From assembly GCA_965229005.1 (NCBI GenBank), contig CBDDIP010000001.1:124001-188000 (forward strand): a stretch of 64,000 nucleotides of DNA, in the 5' to 3' direction. The notes beneath the pieces were generated by a model. That model did not search any database and had not been told where the DNA came from. It saw only the letters and a list, made by a program, of their open reading frames with translations. This document shows positions 50,943 to 59,954 of this stretch, piece after piece (position 1 is the first letter of the stretch; the number at the start of each line of letters is the position of its first letter). The position numbers were made by a program, and so were the translations under genes. Origin of the DNA: CBDDIP01 sp965229005. GTDB taxonomy: Bacteria; Actinomycetota; Acidimicrobiia; Acidimicrobiales; Ilumatobacteraceae.

Positions 50943-52110
50943 CGAAGCTGACGCACGCGCCCGGCCCACCACCGAGGTTGTGGGTGAGCGCCTTCGTCTT
51001 GCCGGCGGCGATCGAGGCGATCTGCCTGTCGCCGGCCTCTCCACGCAGCTGCGTCCAGCACTCGAACAGCATCCGCAGACCGGACGCGCCGATCGGGTGG
51101 CCGAACGACTTCAACCCGCCGTCGGGGTTCACCGGCAGCTCGCCGTCGAGATCGAAGGTGCCGGCCAGCACCTCCTTCCAACCCATGCCGCGCTCGGCGA
51201 AGCCGAGGTCCTCCATCAGCACCAGCTCGGTCGGCGTGAAGCAGTCGTGCACCTCGGCCATCGCGAGCTCGGCGCGCGGATCGGTGATGCCGGCTTGCGC
51301 GTACGCGTCCTCGGCGGAGTGCACGACCTCGTCGAAGGTCGTGTAGTCGTACGCCGGATCGATCGGGCCGGTGGCCGGACCGGCGACGAACGACAACGCC
51401 TTCACGTAGATCGGATGATCGGTGTACTTGTGGGCATCCTCGGCGCGCACGATGATCGCCGCCGCCGAGCCGTCGCTCACCCCACTGCAGTCGAAGATGC
51501 CGAGCGGACCGGCGATCAGCGGGCTGCAGCTGATCGTGTCCTTGGACACCTCCTTGCGGAACTGCGCACGCGAGTTCAGCGCGCCGTTCTTGTGGTTCTT
51601 CCACGCGATCCGCGTCAGCACCTCCTTCAGTTCCGTCGCGTCGACGCCGTACTTGTTGGCGTAGGCCGGCGCGAGGAGGCTGAACGACGCCGGCGCGGTG
51701 ACCGTCGTGTGCGTGCCGTCGTTCGCCGGCGAGGGCACCACCAGGCCGCTGTAGCCGCTGTCCTTCAGCTTCTCCACACCGATCGCCATCGCCATGTCGT
51801 ACGCGCCGCTGGCCACCGCGTAGCACGCGTTGCGGAACGCCTCGCTGCCGGTGGCGCAGAAGTTCTCGACGTGGGTCACCGGCTTGTGCTGGATCTTGAG
51901 CGGGCGGCTGAGGGTGAGCCCCGACAGCCCGGAGCCCATCGTGCCGAGCCAGAAGGCGTCGACGTCGTCGAGCCGCACGCCGGCGTTTGCCAGCGCGGCA
52001 GACGAGCTCTCGATCAAGAGGTCGTCGGTGCTCTTGTCCCAGTGCTCACCGAAGTTGGTGCAGCCCATGCCAACGATGGCCACCTTGTCGCGGATGCCGT
52101 GTGATGCCAT
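50914..52110 (-). CDS. thiolase-family acetyl-CoA acetyltransferase
   Basis: A 398-residue thiolase. The nucleophile is Cys in VENFCATGSEAFRNA (around residue 84), and later AEVHDCFTPTEL, FGHPIGASGLRM and NLGGGPGACVSFV hold the His and second Cys. This is the SCP-x/lipid-transfer-associated thiolase branch, which often pairs with DUF35 OB-fold proteins. The gene after it at 52141 contains such a fold, and the two lie 30 bases apart in one direction. Confidence 0.85.
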   Translation of the reverse strand: MASHGIRDKVAIVGMGCTNFGEHWDKSTDDLLIESSSAALANAGVRLDDVDAFWLGTMGSGLSGLTLSRPLKIQHKPVTHVENFCATGSEAFRNACYAVASGAYDMAMAIGVEKLKDSGYSGLVVPSPANDGTHTTVTAPASFSLLAPAYANKYGVDATELKEVLTRIAWKNHKNGALNSRAQFRKEVSKDTISCSPLIAGPLGIFDCSGVSDGSAAAIIVRAEDAHKYTDHPIYVKALSFVAGPATGPIDPAYDYTTFDEVVHSAEDAYAQAGITDPRAELAMAEVHDCFTPTELVLMEDLGFAERGMGWKEVLAGTFDLDGELPVNPDGGLKSFGHPIGASGLRMLFECWTQLRGEAGDRQIASIAAGKTKALTHNLGGGPGACVSFVSVVGSQLD

Positions 52111-52140
52111 GGTGATGTTCCTCTGCAGGGTCGGAAACGT

Positions 52141-53535
52141 TCAGGAAGCGGAATGCCGCTTGGCTTTCCAGAAGTAGTTGTGGATGCCGTCCTGTGTGTA
52201 GAGGCGGCGGAAGGTCATCTCGACGCGATCACCGATCTGCACCGTGCTCGGGTCGATGTCGGTGAGCTCGCACTGGAAACGTCCGCCGCCGTCGAAGTCG
52301 AGGACCGCGGCGACCACCGGAGGACTCAGGCTGAACGCCAGCCGGTCGATCGTGAACGTGGCGATCGTGGCCGGCACGTCAGCCATCCGTACCACTTCCA
52401 TGCGATCGATGGCATCGCTCTCCATGCTCACGCGCGATGGCGGCAGGTGCACGAACCCGGCTTCGTCGCGGCTGCCGTACAGGCCGTACTTCCACGCGTT
52501 GCCGCGCAGCGACGGTGGTGCGGCGGGACGCTCCGGCTCCGGTCGGCGCGGCGGTTCACGATGCAGGAAGCCACGCCACGTGAGGAACTGGCTGTAGGTC
52601 AGGTCGTCGCGAGTGGCCGCCAACTGCGATCGCACCGACGAGATCGATCGGCGAGCTGGCAACTCGGGCGTCGTGCGCAGCAGCCACGCGTCGCAGCCGT
52701 CTGCCAGGTTGGCGACGAGGATCAGTTCGCCGGCGTTGGCACGATCGAGCACGTCGGCGAGCAGCACCGCCCAGTGCGCCGTCCCGGTGTTGCCGATCTC
52801 GCCGGTGAGATCGTCGACGAGCTGCTCACCCGTCGCACCGATCGCCCGTCGCGTCGCGGCGACCGCCCGCGTCTGCAGGCCGGTGACGATCACGTGGTGC
52901 ACGTCGCCGACGGCGACGCCGGCGTCCTTCAACGCTGCGGCGATCGCGTCCTCGGCGACGGGAAGGTAGGCGTGCTCGCCGAAACGATCCTCCCACTGCT
53001 TGGAGAACGATGCGCCAGGTTCGCGCCAGCGCTCGACGAACTCGACGGTGCGCGATGCCGAGCCGACCACCTCCGCGATCACCCCGTCCGTGCCGAAGCA
53101 CAACGCCGCCGCGGCATCGCCGCCCGCCGCCTCGTCGCCGCCACCAGGCAACCCCGTGCGGATGTCGGACAGCACTGCGATCCCACCCGCCGCCTGCGCC
53201 ATCCACGTCGCACCGATGCCGCTGCGCGAGGCGCCGACGGCGTCGAAGGCAGCGACGGAGGTGTCCAGCGAGAGCGCCGCGTGCACGATCGTCGCGTTCG
53301 TCTTGTCGCTGTACGCGGGCATCGTGGTCGCGAACGCGACGAGGCCAGGCTCGTAGTCGGCGAGACCCGCAAGCGCGATGCGCGCGGCTTCGACGCCCAT
53401 CGACGTCGTGTCCTCGTCGAACGAGGCGACCGACCGGCTGCCCTTGCCACCGCCGCTGCCCAGCGACGCCGCGATGGCCGCACGACGCAACCGCCAATAC
53501 GGCAGGTAGGCCCCGTAGCCGACGATCCCGTTCAT
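52141..53535 (-). CDS. HMG-CoA synthase-like thiolase fold fused to a DUF35 OB-fold
   Basis: A 464-residue two-part protein. The N-terminal two thirds is a 3-oxoacyl synthase/HMG-CoA synthase-like fold (IVGYGAYLPYWRLRR, TTMPAYSDKTNATIVHAAL, GGDAAAALCFG, GNTGTAHWAVLL). The C-terminal part is a DUF35-type OB-fold (IDRLAFSLSPPVVAAVLDFDGGGRFQCELTDID, VEMTFRRLYTQDG). The usual Cys nucleophile is not obvious in the first part (VGASRSGIG where Cys is expected), so it may be structural. The ATG at 53535 follows TACGAT by 6 bases. It likely forms a complex with the adjacent thiolase. Confidence 0.77.
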   Translation of the reverse strand: MNGIVGYGAYLPYWRLRRAAIAASLGSGGGKGSRSVASFDEDTTSMGVEAARIALAGLADYEPGLVAFATTMPAYSDKTNATIVHAALSLDTSVAAFDAVGASRSGIGATWMAQAAGGIAVLSDIRTGLPGGGDEAAGGDAAAALCFGTDGVIAEVVGSASRTVEFVERWREPGASFSKQWEDRFGEHAYLPVAEDAIAAALKDAGVAVGDVHHVIVTGLQTRAVAATRRAIGATGEQLVDDLTGEIGNTGTAHWAVLLADVLDRANAGELILVANLADGCDAWLLRTTPELPARRSISSVRSQLAATRDDLTYSQFLTWRGFLHREPPRRPEPERPAAPPSLRGNAWKYGLYGSRDEAGFVHLPPSRVSMESDAIDRMEVVRMADVPATIATFTIDRLAFSLSPPVVAAVLDFDGGGRFQCELTDIDPSTVQIGDRVEMTFRRLYTQDGIHNYFWKAKRHSAS

Positions 53536-53632
53536 CGTCCGATCGTACGCACGACTGCTCGATGCGCCAGCCATCGAACCGGCTCGCCTATTCTCTGCAA
53601 TCCGTCAAGACGACCACAGAGGGGGTTCGACG

Positions 53633-56101
53633 GTGAAGGCTCGGAGCATCGTGGCGGCGATGGCGGTCGGTCTCGTCGCGGTTGCGTGCTCCGACTCGGG
53701 CGCGTCGACGCCGACGGACTCGTCGAACACGAGCGGCTCGGTGGCGAGCAGCCCGGGAGCTCCGGAGACGATGCCGGCGCCACCCCCGTCCGGCAAGGAC
53801 GGCTACGCCGTCACGATCACTCGCACCGAGTACGGGATCCCGCACATCGTCGCCGACGATTGGGGCAGCCTGGGCTTCGGACAGGGCTACGCGTTCGCCG
53901 AGGATCGGGCCTGCACCTTGCTCGATCAGGTGATCAAGGTGCGCGGCGAACGGTCGAAGTGGTTCGGGCCCGGCGACGACAACGCCAACCTCGACAGCGA
54001 CTTCGCCTACCGCCACCTCCATCTGGAGGACGACGCGCTCGAGCGTGTCGCCTCGCAGCCACAGAACATCGCCGACATGGTCACCGGCTACGTCGCCGGG
54101 TTCAACCGCGAGCTCGTCGACGACGGCCCCTCGGGCTGGTGCAAGGGCGAGCCGTGGGTGCAGCCGATCACCGTGTCCGACCTCTACGCCTACCTCAACG
54201 ACACGTTGCTCTTCGCCTCGAGCGGCGTGCTGCTGGACCCGATCGCCACGGCCCACCCGCCCGCGGATGAAGCGACCGCCGACACGACAGCCGACGCCGG
54301 TGCTGCTGCGATGCCCGATCTGCAACCCGACCTGGCGTCGAACGGATGGGCGATCGGCTCGGCATCGAGCGAAAGCGGCCAGGGCATGCTGCTGGCCAAC
54401 CCGCACTTCCCATGGGAGGGCGAGAAGCGGCTGTGGGAGTCGCAGTTGACCCTGACCACCGGCGAGCTGAACGTGTACGGCGTCACCCTGTCCGGCGTGC
54501 CGGGCGTGCTCATCGGGTTCAACGACCACATCGCCTGGACCCACACCGTGTCGGCCGGCTACCGCATGACGCTGTACGAGCTCGCGCTCACACCCGGCGA
54601 CGCCACGAGCTATCGCTACGGCGACGCCGACCGGGCGATGACCTCGGAGGACGTCAGCATCGACGTGCTCCAGTCCGACGGTTCGATCCAGCCGCAGACG
54701 CGCACGATGTGGTCCAGCCACTACGGGCCGATGCTGGAACTGCCGTTCGGATGGACGACGGAGAAGGCGTACACGCTGCGCGACGCGAACCTCGGCAACG
54801 GCGACGCGTTGCAGCAGTTCTTCGGCATGGACGCGGCCACGAACATGGACGAGTTCATCGACGCGCATCGCACCGCCAACGGCATCCCGTGGGTGAACAC
54901 GATCGCCACCTCCGACGACGGGCGAGCCTGGTACGCAGACACGGCGGCAACGCCGAACCTGTCCGACGCGGCCATCGCCGCATGGCAGGCCGCCGTCGCC
55001 GCCGGAGGCACGGCGAAGCTCGTCTTCGACAACGGGGCGATCCTCCTCGACGGCAGTGATCCGGCGAACGAGTGGATCGATGATCCGGCGGCAACCCGGC
55101 CGGGCATCCTGCCGTTCGACGAGCAACCGCAGCTGGAGCGCGACGACTTCGTCTTCAACGCCAACGACTCGCATTGGCTGGCCAACCCCGCCGAACTGCT
55201 CACCGGGTACTCACCGCTCACCGGTCCCGAACAGGTCGCGCAGACGCCGCGCACGCGGATGAACGCCGTGTTGCTCACCGACCCGGCCGTGCGCGGTGAC
55301 GACGACCGCATCTCCTTCGACGAGCTCCAGCAGGCGTGGCTGGCCGAACGCGGGATGCTCTCCGAGCTGCTGCTGACACAGGTGCTGGCCGCGTGCGAAC
55401 GACAGCCGACCGTCGCCGCAGATGCGTGCACTGCACTTCGCGGCTGGGACGGCCGCTACCTGCTCGACTCGCGCGGCGTCGCGCTGTGGCGTGAGTTCCT
55501 GGCCAGCTTCGACAACAGCGACCTCGTCGACGCGGGCGCACTGTTCGCCACACCGTTCGATCCGGCCGATCCGGTCAACACGCCCAACACCCTGGTGGCT
55601 GATGCCGACGTCGTGCTCGGCCATCTTGCCGACACCGCACGGCTGCTCGTCGACAACGGGTTCGCCCTCGATGCGACGCTCGGCGACGTGCAGTTCGACG
55701 CTCGCGTCCACGGCGACAACGCCGACGACCAGCACATCGGTCTGCCGGGCGGCACGTTCTTCGACGGGACTGCGAGCATCGTCGACTGCTGCTCCGGCTC
55801 GAACACCCTGGCGCCGGGTGGCGACACCGGCACGTCCCTCGACGGCCTGATCATCAACGACATCGGCTACCCGGTCACCAACGGCAACAGCTTCGTGATG
55901 ACCCTCGAGTTCACCGACAGCGGCCCGCACGCCGAGGCCGTGCTCACCTACGGCCAGCCCGACGACCCATCGTCCCCGGACTACACCTCGCAGACCAAGG
56001 TCTACGCCGCCGGCACCTTCCGGGCCATCCGCTTCACGGACGCCGACATCGCTGCCGACCCCACCGCCACCACGAAGACCCTGAGCGCCCCGCGCTCCTG
56101 A
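53633..56101 (+). CDS. exported penicillin-acylase family N-terminal nucleophile hydrolase
   Basis: An 822-residue lipoprotein. The signal ends in VAVAC (Cys19), followed by a Ser/Pro linker to about residue 55. EYGIPHIVADDWGSLGFGQGYAFAEDR starts the alpha chain, and the beta chain should begin at the nucleophile Ser236 in LASNGWAIGS after self-processing. NPHFPW, GVTLSGVPGVLIGFNDHIAW follow. Relatives cleave N-acyl homoserine lactones, aculeacin or penicillins, so quorum quenching is possible but unproven. GTG start at 53633 with GAGGGGG upstream. Confidence 0.86.
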   Translation: MKARSIVAAMAVGLVAVACSDSGASTPTDSSNTSGSVASSPGAPETMPAPPPSGKDGYAVTITRTEYGIPHIVADDWGSLGFGQGYAFAEDRACTLLDQVIKVRGERSKWFGPGDDNANLDSDFAYRHLHLEDDALERVASQPQNIADMVTGYVAGFNRELVDDGPSGWCKGEPWVQPITVSDLYAYLNDTLLFASSGVLLDPIATAHPPADEATADTTADAGAAAMPDLQPDLASNGWAIGSASSESGQGMLLANPHFPWEGEKRLWESQLTLTTGELNVYGVTLSGVPGVLIGFNDHIAWTHTVSAGYRMTLYELALTPGDATSYRYGDADRAMTSEDVSIDVLQSDGSIQPQTRTMWSSHYGPMLELPFGWTTEKAYTLRDANLGNGDALQQFFGMDAATNMDEFIDAHRTANGIPWVNTIATSDDGRAWYADTAATPNLSDAAIAAWQAAVAAGGTAKLVFDNGAILLDGSDPANEWIDDPAATRPGILPFDEQPQLERDDFVFNANDSHWLANPAELLTGYSPLTGPEQVAQTPRTRMNAVLLTDPAVRGDDDRISFDELQQAWLAERGMLSELLLTQVLAACERQPTVAADACTALRGWDGRYLLDSRGVALWREFLASFDNSDLVDAGALFATPFDPADPVNTPNTLVADADVVLGHLADTARLLVDNGFALDATLGDVQFDARVHGDNADDQHIGLPGGTFFDGTASIVDCCSGSNTLAPGGDTGTSLDGLIINDIGYPVTNGNSFVMTLEFTDSGPHAEAVLTYGQPDDPSSPDYTSQTKVYAAGTFRAIRFTDADIAADPTATTKTLSAPRS

Positions 56102-56131
56102 GCGCAGGCGCCTGACAGGCGTCGGCTCAGG
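56097..56131. terminator. shared hairpin between convergent acylase and nfuA genes
   Basis: CCTGAGC (56097-56103) pairs with GCTCAGG (56125-56131), with an inner GC-rich palindrome. The stem holds both stop codons (56099-56101 plus strand, 56127-56129 minus strand), so it can end both transcripts. Confidence 0.55.
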
Positions 56132-56771
56132 TGTAGAAGGGGTTCTCGCCGCTGGTGTGGTCGGTGAGGTCGCGCACGCGCTCGATGGCGGGGAGCTGGT
56201 CGACGATCATCGTCTGCACGCCGTCGAGCATGGTCATCCGGCTCATCGAGCAGCCATGGCAACCGCCACCCATGGTGAGGTAGGCCGTGCCTTCGCCGTC
56301 GTGGCCGACGTAGGTGACGAAGCCACCGTGCGCGGCGAGCGCCGGGTTGACCTCGGCCGTGACGAGCGCCTCGATCTCCGCGCTGAGCTCGTCGTCGCTG
56401 GTGAGCCCCTCGACGGCCGGCGCCTTCGGCTTGTTCGGGTTGCGAATGACGAGCCCGGCGGATGCGGTGTGATCCAGCGTTGCGCCTTCGAGCAGATCGA
56501 GGTCCTTCGCCGGGATGATCACCTTCAGCGACTGGTCGCCCTCACCGTGCGTGCGCACCTCGTCGGTGAACGCGGCCGTGGTGAACACGTCGAAGCTGAG
56601 GTCGTAGCGGAAGTCCTCACCCGGGCCGCTCAGGATCTCCAGCCGCAGCCCAAGACGATCGGCATCGGACTCGCCGGCGCGCATCTCGAGAAGCTGGGCC
56701 AGCGCCTCGGGGGTGATCGTGACGATCTTCCCGGTGGTCTGCGCGGCGAGGGGACTGACGACGGGGCTCAC
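56127..56771 (-). CDS. NfuA-like iron-sulfur carrier protein
   Basis: A 214-residue protein with a degenerate A-type (HesB-like) N-terminal domain (VTITPEALAQLLEMRAG, YDLSFDV) lacking its cysteines, and a C-terminal NifU domain. The carrier motif is GGGCHGCSMSRMTM (CxxC). It should deliver [4Fe-4S] clusters to apo-enzymes. VNPALAAHGGFVTYVG precedes the motif as in NfuA. Confidence 0.87.
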   Translation of the reverse strand: MSPVVSPLAAQTTGKIVTITPEALAQLLEMRAGESDADRLGLRLEILSGPGEDFRYDLSFDVFTTAAFTDEVRTHGEGDQSLKVIIPAKDLDLLEGATLDHTASAGLVIRNPNKPKAPAVEGLTSDDELSAEIEALVTAEVNPALAAHGGFVTYVGHDGEGTAYLTMGGGCHGCSMSRMTMLDGVQTMIVDQLPAIERVRDLTDHTSGENPFYT

Positions 56772-56795
56772 GGTGAAAGGCTAACTCTGTTCACG

Positions 56796-57563
56796 TCAGC
56801 CGCCACCGTTGCATTCGATGCGTTGGCCGGTGACGTAGCCGGCGCCCTGGCCGCACAGCCAGAGCACCACGTTGGCGACATCCAGCGGTTGGCACACTCG
56901 GCCGAACGGTGACGGCGCGTCGAGCGAGCGAAGGTCGTCCATCTCCTTGCGACCCAGCATGGCACGGGCGAGACGGATCCCCATGTCCGTCTCCACCAGG
57001 CCGGGGGCAACGATGTTGACGTGGATGCCGTTGTTGCGCTCCTCCTTGGCCAACGTGAGCGCCAACGCCTCCTGCGCCGCCTTGCCCATGTTGTAGGGGG
57101 CGCCGTTGGCCGCCATGCCGCGGGTGGCCACCGACGAGATCATGACGATGTCGCCCCGGCCACGCGTTCGCATCGACGGCAGCACGAGACGCGACAGGTG
57201 GTGCGAACCGAACGCGTGCGTGGCGACGACGCGCATCATCTCCTCAGGATCGGTGTCGGCCACCGAACGGCCGCGTGATGCGATGCCGGCGTTGCAGACG
57301 AGGATGTCGATGCCACCGAACGCGGCGACGACAGCGTCCACCAGCGCGGCGCAGTCATCTGCCGACTCGACCGATCCGGCGAACGCCTGCGCCGAGCCGC
57401 CTGCCGCCTCGATGCCGGCAACCGTCTCCGCTGCTGCGTCGGCGTCGTGGCGGTAGTTCACCGCCACGGTGGCTCCCTCGGCGGCGAGCAGCTCGCTGAT
57501 GCCGCGCCCGATGCCTCGTCCGCCGCCGGTCACCAGCGCAACGCGTCCCTCTACCTGTCCCAT
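56796..57563 (-). CDS. short-chain dehydrogenase/reductase (FabG-like)
   Basis: A 255-residue SDR with TGGGRGIGRGIS at the cofactor site, NAG in VCNAGIAS, catalytic Ser in MISSVATRG and YNMGK (Tyr-x-x-x-Lys). The tail AGYVTGQRIECNGGG is typical of FabG-like enzymes. I start at MGQVEGRVALVTGG (57563). Not linked to a fatty-acid operon, so its substrate is open. Confidence 0.86.
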   Translation of the reverse strand: MGQVEGRVALVTGGGRGIGRGISELLAAEGATVAVNYRHDADAAAETVAGIEAAGGSAQAFAGSVESADDCAALVDAVVAAFGGIDILVCNAGIASRGRSVADTDPEEMMRVVATHAFGSHHLSRLVLPSMRTRGRGDIVMISSVATRGMAANGAPYNMGKAAQEALALTLAKEERNNGIHVNIVAPGLVETDMGIRLARAMLGRKEMDDLRSLDAPSPFGRVCQPLDVANVVLWLCGQGAGYVTGQRIECNGGG

Positions 57564-57646
57564 GTGATCCCCCGGTTCTCGGTCAGTTCTCGGCCACTTC
57601 CGCTGCCATGTGGTGAGAGCGGGTGCGGACCTGCCAACCTTGCGTC

Positions 57647-58564
57647 GTGCAAGAAGGCAGTCGCAAAGCAATCATCGCCGCGTTCTTCGCCAACCTCGGC
57701 ATCGCAGTGGCCAAGTTCATCGGCTTCCTGATCACGCGTTCTGCCGGGCTCTTGGCGGAATCGGCTCACTCACTCGCCGACACCGGCAACCAGGGCCTGC
57801 TGATGTTCGGTTCCAAGCGCGGCAAGCGCGACGCCGATCGAGCGCACCCGTTCGGCTACGGGCCGGAGCGCTACTTCTGGGCGTTCGTCGTGGCGCTCGT
57901 GCTGTTCAGCATGGGCGGCTTGTTCGCGCTGTACGAAGGCATCCAGAAGCTGCAGCACCCGCACACCGTGGAGAGCCCGGCCGTCGCCTACGGGATCCTG
58001 ATCCTGGCGATCCTCCTCGAGTCGTACTCGCTGCGCACCGCCGTGAAGGAAGCCAACCACGTGCGGCCGAAGTCGATGTCGTGGTGGCAGTTCATCCGTC
58101 GGGCGAAGGCGCCCGAGCTCCCCGTCGTGCTGCTGGAGGACGTCGGCGCCGAGCTCGGTCTGTTCTTCGCGTTGGGGGGTCTCACGCTGTCCGAGATCAC
58201 CGGCAACGCTCGGTGGGACGCGGTCGGCTCGGTGGCCATCGGCATCCTGCTCGTGGCGATCGCGATCATCCTCGGCGTGGAGATGAAGGGCCTGCTGATC
58301 GGCGAGGCGGCCAGCGACGACAACCAGGCGGCGATCGAGAGCGCCCTCCGGGGCAGCGACAACGTGCTCAGCATCATCCACATGCGCACCATGCACCTCG
58401 GCCCGGACGACATCCTCGTCGCCGCCAAGATCGACTTCGACCACTCGTTGTCGATCGAGGAACTGGCGAAGGCGATCGACGATGCCGAGGTCGCGCTGCG
58501 CGCCGCCGTCCCGTACACGTCCGTCGTGTACATCGAGCCCGACATCCGTCGGCCGAAGGCGTGA
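57647..58564 (+). CDS. cation diffusion facilitator family transporter
   Basis: A 305-residue CDF protein. The helix 2 metal site is SAHSLADTGNQ, AHPFGYGPERYFWAF follows, and VLLEDVGAELGLFFALGG carries the helix 5 Asp. There are six transmembrane helices and a C-terminal cytoplasmic domain (NVLSIIHMRTMHLGPDDILVAAKIDF). It exports divalent metal ions such as zinc, iron or manganese; the exact metal is not evident. I use the GTG at 57647 (VQEGSRKA); a GTG 24 bases upstream is possible. The stop overlaps the next start as GTGA. Confidence 0.86.
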   Translation: MQEGSRKAIIAAFFANLGIAVAKFIGFLITRSAGLLAESAHSLADTGNQGLLMFGSKRGKRDADRAHPFGYGPERYFWAFVVALVLFSMGGLFALYEGIQKLQHPHTVESPAVAYGILILAILLESYSLRTAVKEANHVRPKSMSWWQFIRRAKAPELPVVLLEDVGAELGLFFALGGLTLSEITGNARWDAVGSVAIGILLVAIAIILGVEMKGLLIGEAASDDNQAAIESALRGSDNVLSIIHMRTMHLGPDDILVAAKIDFDHSLSIEELAKAIDDAEVALRAAVPYTSVVYIEPDIRRPKA

Positions 58565-59487
58565 CCGCCGCAGGAGCGCAGCCCGATTCCACGCGCGCCA
58601 AGCCAGTCGGCCTGATCGCGATGATCATCGCCATCCTCTGCTTCAGCGGCAGCTCGACGCTCGTCAAGAAGGCAGGCATCCCCGGGCCGACGATCGCCTT
58701 CTGGCGTCTCGTGCTGGCGAGTCTGGTGTGGACCGTGATCCTGCGGGCCACCGAGCACCGCTCGATCTCGCGCGCCGACCTGCGCAAGGGCCTCGTGCCC
58801 GGCATCGCCTTCGGCCTCAACATCACGTGCTTCTTCACCGCCATCACCCACACCACCGTGGCCAACGCCGAGTTCATCGGCGCGCTCTCCCCGTTGATCG
58901 TCGTGCCCCTCGGCGCGCTCGTGTTCCACGAGCGGCTCGACCCGCGGGCGCTGATGTTCGGCCTGGTCTCGTTCATGGGGCTCGGACTGGTGCTCTTCGC
59001 CGGGGCGTCCAACGGTGGCGCGTCGTGGCTCGGCAACGCGTTCTCGTTCATCGCCACCGGCACGTGGGCCGCCTACCTGACCACCAGCCGCACCATGCGG
59101 GCGACGATGTCGGTGGCCGCGATCATGGCGTCGGCGATGCCGATCGCCGCGCTCACCGTGCTGCCGATCGCGTCGTACAACGGCGACATCGTGGACGTGA
59201 CGTGGCGCGGCGCCGGCTACATCGTCGGGCTGACGGTGCTCACCGGCGTCGCCGCGCACGGCCTGGTCGTCTTCGCCCAGCACCACATGCCGATGGGCAC
59301 GATCAGCATCATGCAGGTGTCGCAGCCCGCGCTCGCGGCGCTGTGGTCCGTGTGGATCCTGCACGCCACGCTCACCGGAGTGCAGGTGCTGGGCATGGCC
59401 CTGGTGATCACCGGCATCGTGCTCGTCACGGTCTTGACGCAGCGCCGCCGCCTCGCTGCCGAAGCCGTTCCTCTCAGCACCGGCTGA
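58561..59487 (+). CDS. EamA/DMT-family exporter-like membrane protein
   Basis: A 308-residue protein with ten transmembrane helices in two EamA halves. FSGSSTLVKKAGIPGPTIAFWRLVLASLVW and TVANAEFIGALSPLIVVPLGALVFHERL in the first half, and GTISIMQVSQPALAALWSVWILHATL in the second, are typical. GTG at 58561 overlaps the CDF stop, so both transporters come from one message. The substrate is unknown. Confidence 0.84.
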   Translation: MTAAGAQPDSTRAKPVGLIAMIIAILCFSGSSTLVKKAGIPGPTIAFWRLVLASLVWTVILRATEHRSISRADLRKGLVPGIAFGLNITCFFTAITHTTVANAEFIGALSPLIVVPLGALVFHERLDPRALMFGLVSFMGLGLVLFAGASNGGASWLGNAFSFIATGTWAAYLTTSRTMRATMSVAAIMASAMPIAALTVLPIASYNGDIVDVTWRGAGYIVGLTVLTGVAAHGLVVFAQHHMPMGTISIMQVSQPALAALWSVWILHATLTGVQVLGMALVITGIVLVTVLTQRRRLAAEAVPLSTG

Positions 59488-59502
59488 CCACTCGCAGCGG
59501 GA

Positions 59503-59802
59503 TCAAAGCGGGATCTCGAGGTGGCCGCTGGTGACGCAGAGACCGACGGCGTTGACCACGACGAGCGAGACCACGATCAGCAGCACGACCCAGGCGGCGC
59601 GACGGCGCGCCGAACCACGCAGCGACGCTGACGGCGACGGCATGTACCAACTCGGGAGCAGCTCTGCCGATGACCCCAGCGAGGCGAACGGGACCGCGTC
59701 CTCGGCGAGCGGTGCGTCCGGATCCGCGGCCATCGCCAGCTCGGCAAGCTCGTCGTCGGTGAACGTGAGCTCCTCGACATCGCCATCCAGATCCAAGCTC
59801 AT
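59503..59802 (-). CDS. small acidic single-pass membrane protein
   Basis: A 99-residue protein. The first 50 residues are acidic (DLDGDVEELTFTDDELAELAMAAD). An Arg-rich patch (GSARRRAA) comes directly before the single transmembrane helix WVVLLIVVSLVVVNAVGLCV, with the N-terminus likely inside. No family is recognised. It lies between the EamA gene and the TPP riboswitch on the opposite strand. Confidence 0.6.
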   Translation of the reverse strand: MSLDLDGDVEELTFTDDELAELAMAADPDAPLAEDAVPFASLGSSAELLPSWYMPSPSASLRGSARRRAAWVVLLIVVSLVVVNAVGLCVTSGHLEIPL

Positions 59803-59858
59803 GGCCCGACCGTAACCCTCTTGCCGTCGCTGCGCTCGACGGGCCTACACTGCGAACA

Positions 59859-59948
59859 ACCGAAGGGGAGCTCGCAGGTACGGCGGGCTGAGAGGGTGGA
59901 CGCCACCACCGACCCGTGAACCTGATCTGGGTAATGCCAGCGGAGGGA
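59859..59948 (+). promoter_or_regulatory. TPP riboswitch (THI element)
   Basis: The conserved core is present: GGGCTGAGAGGGTGG, then CCACC...GACCCGTGAACCTGATC, TGGGTAATGCCAGCGGAGGGA. The CTGAGA and CCTGATCTGGGTAAT blocks are diagnostic. A possible -10 TACACT lies at 59845-59850. The last strand contains GGAGGGA (59942-59948), 6 bases before the ATG at 59955, so TPP binding would hide the ribosome binding site. It controls the thiamine pyrophosphokinase and thiBPQ genes. Confidence 0.95.
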
Positions 59949-59954
59949 TTGCGC

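Noticed and set aside
59503..59802. The small membrane protein as part of the thiamine operon
   Set aside because: It is on the opposite strand and lies upstream of the riboswitch promoter.
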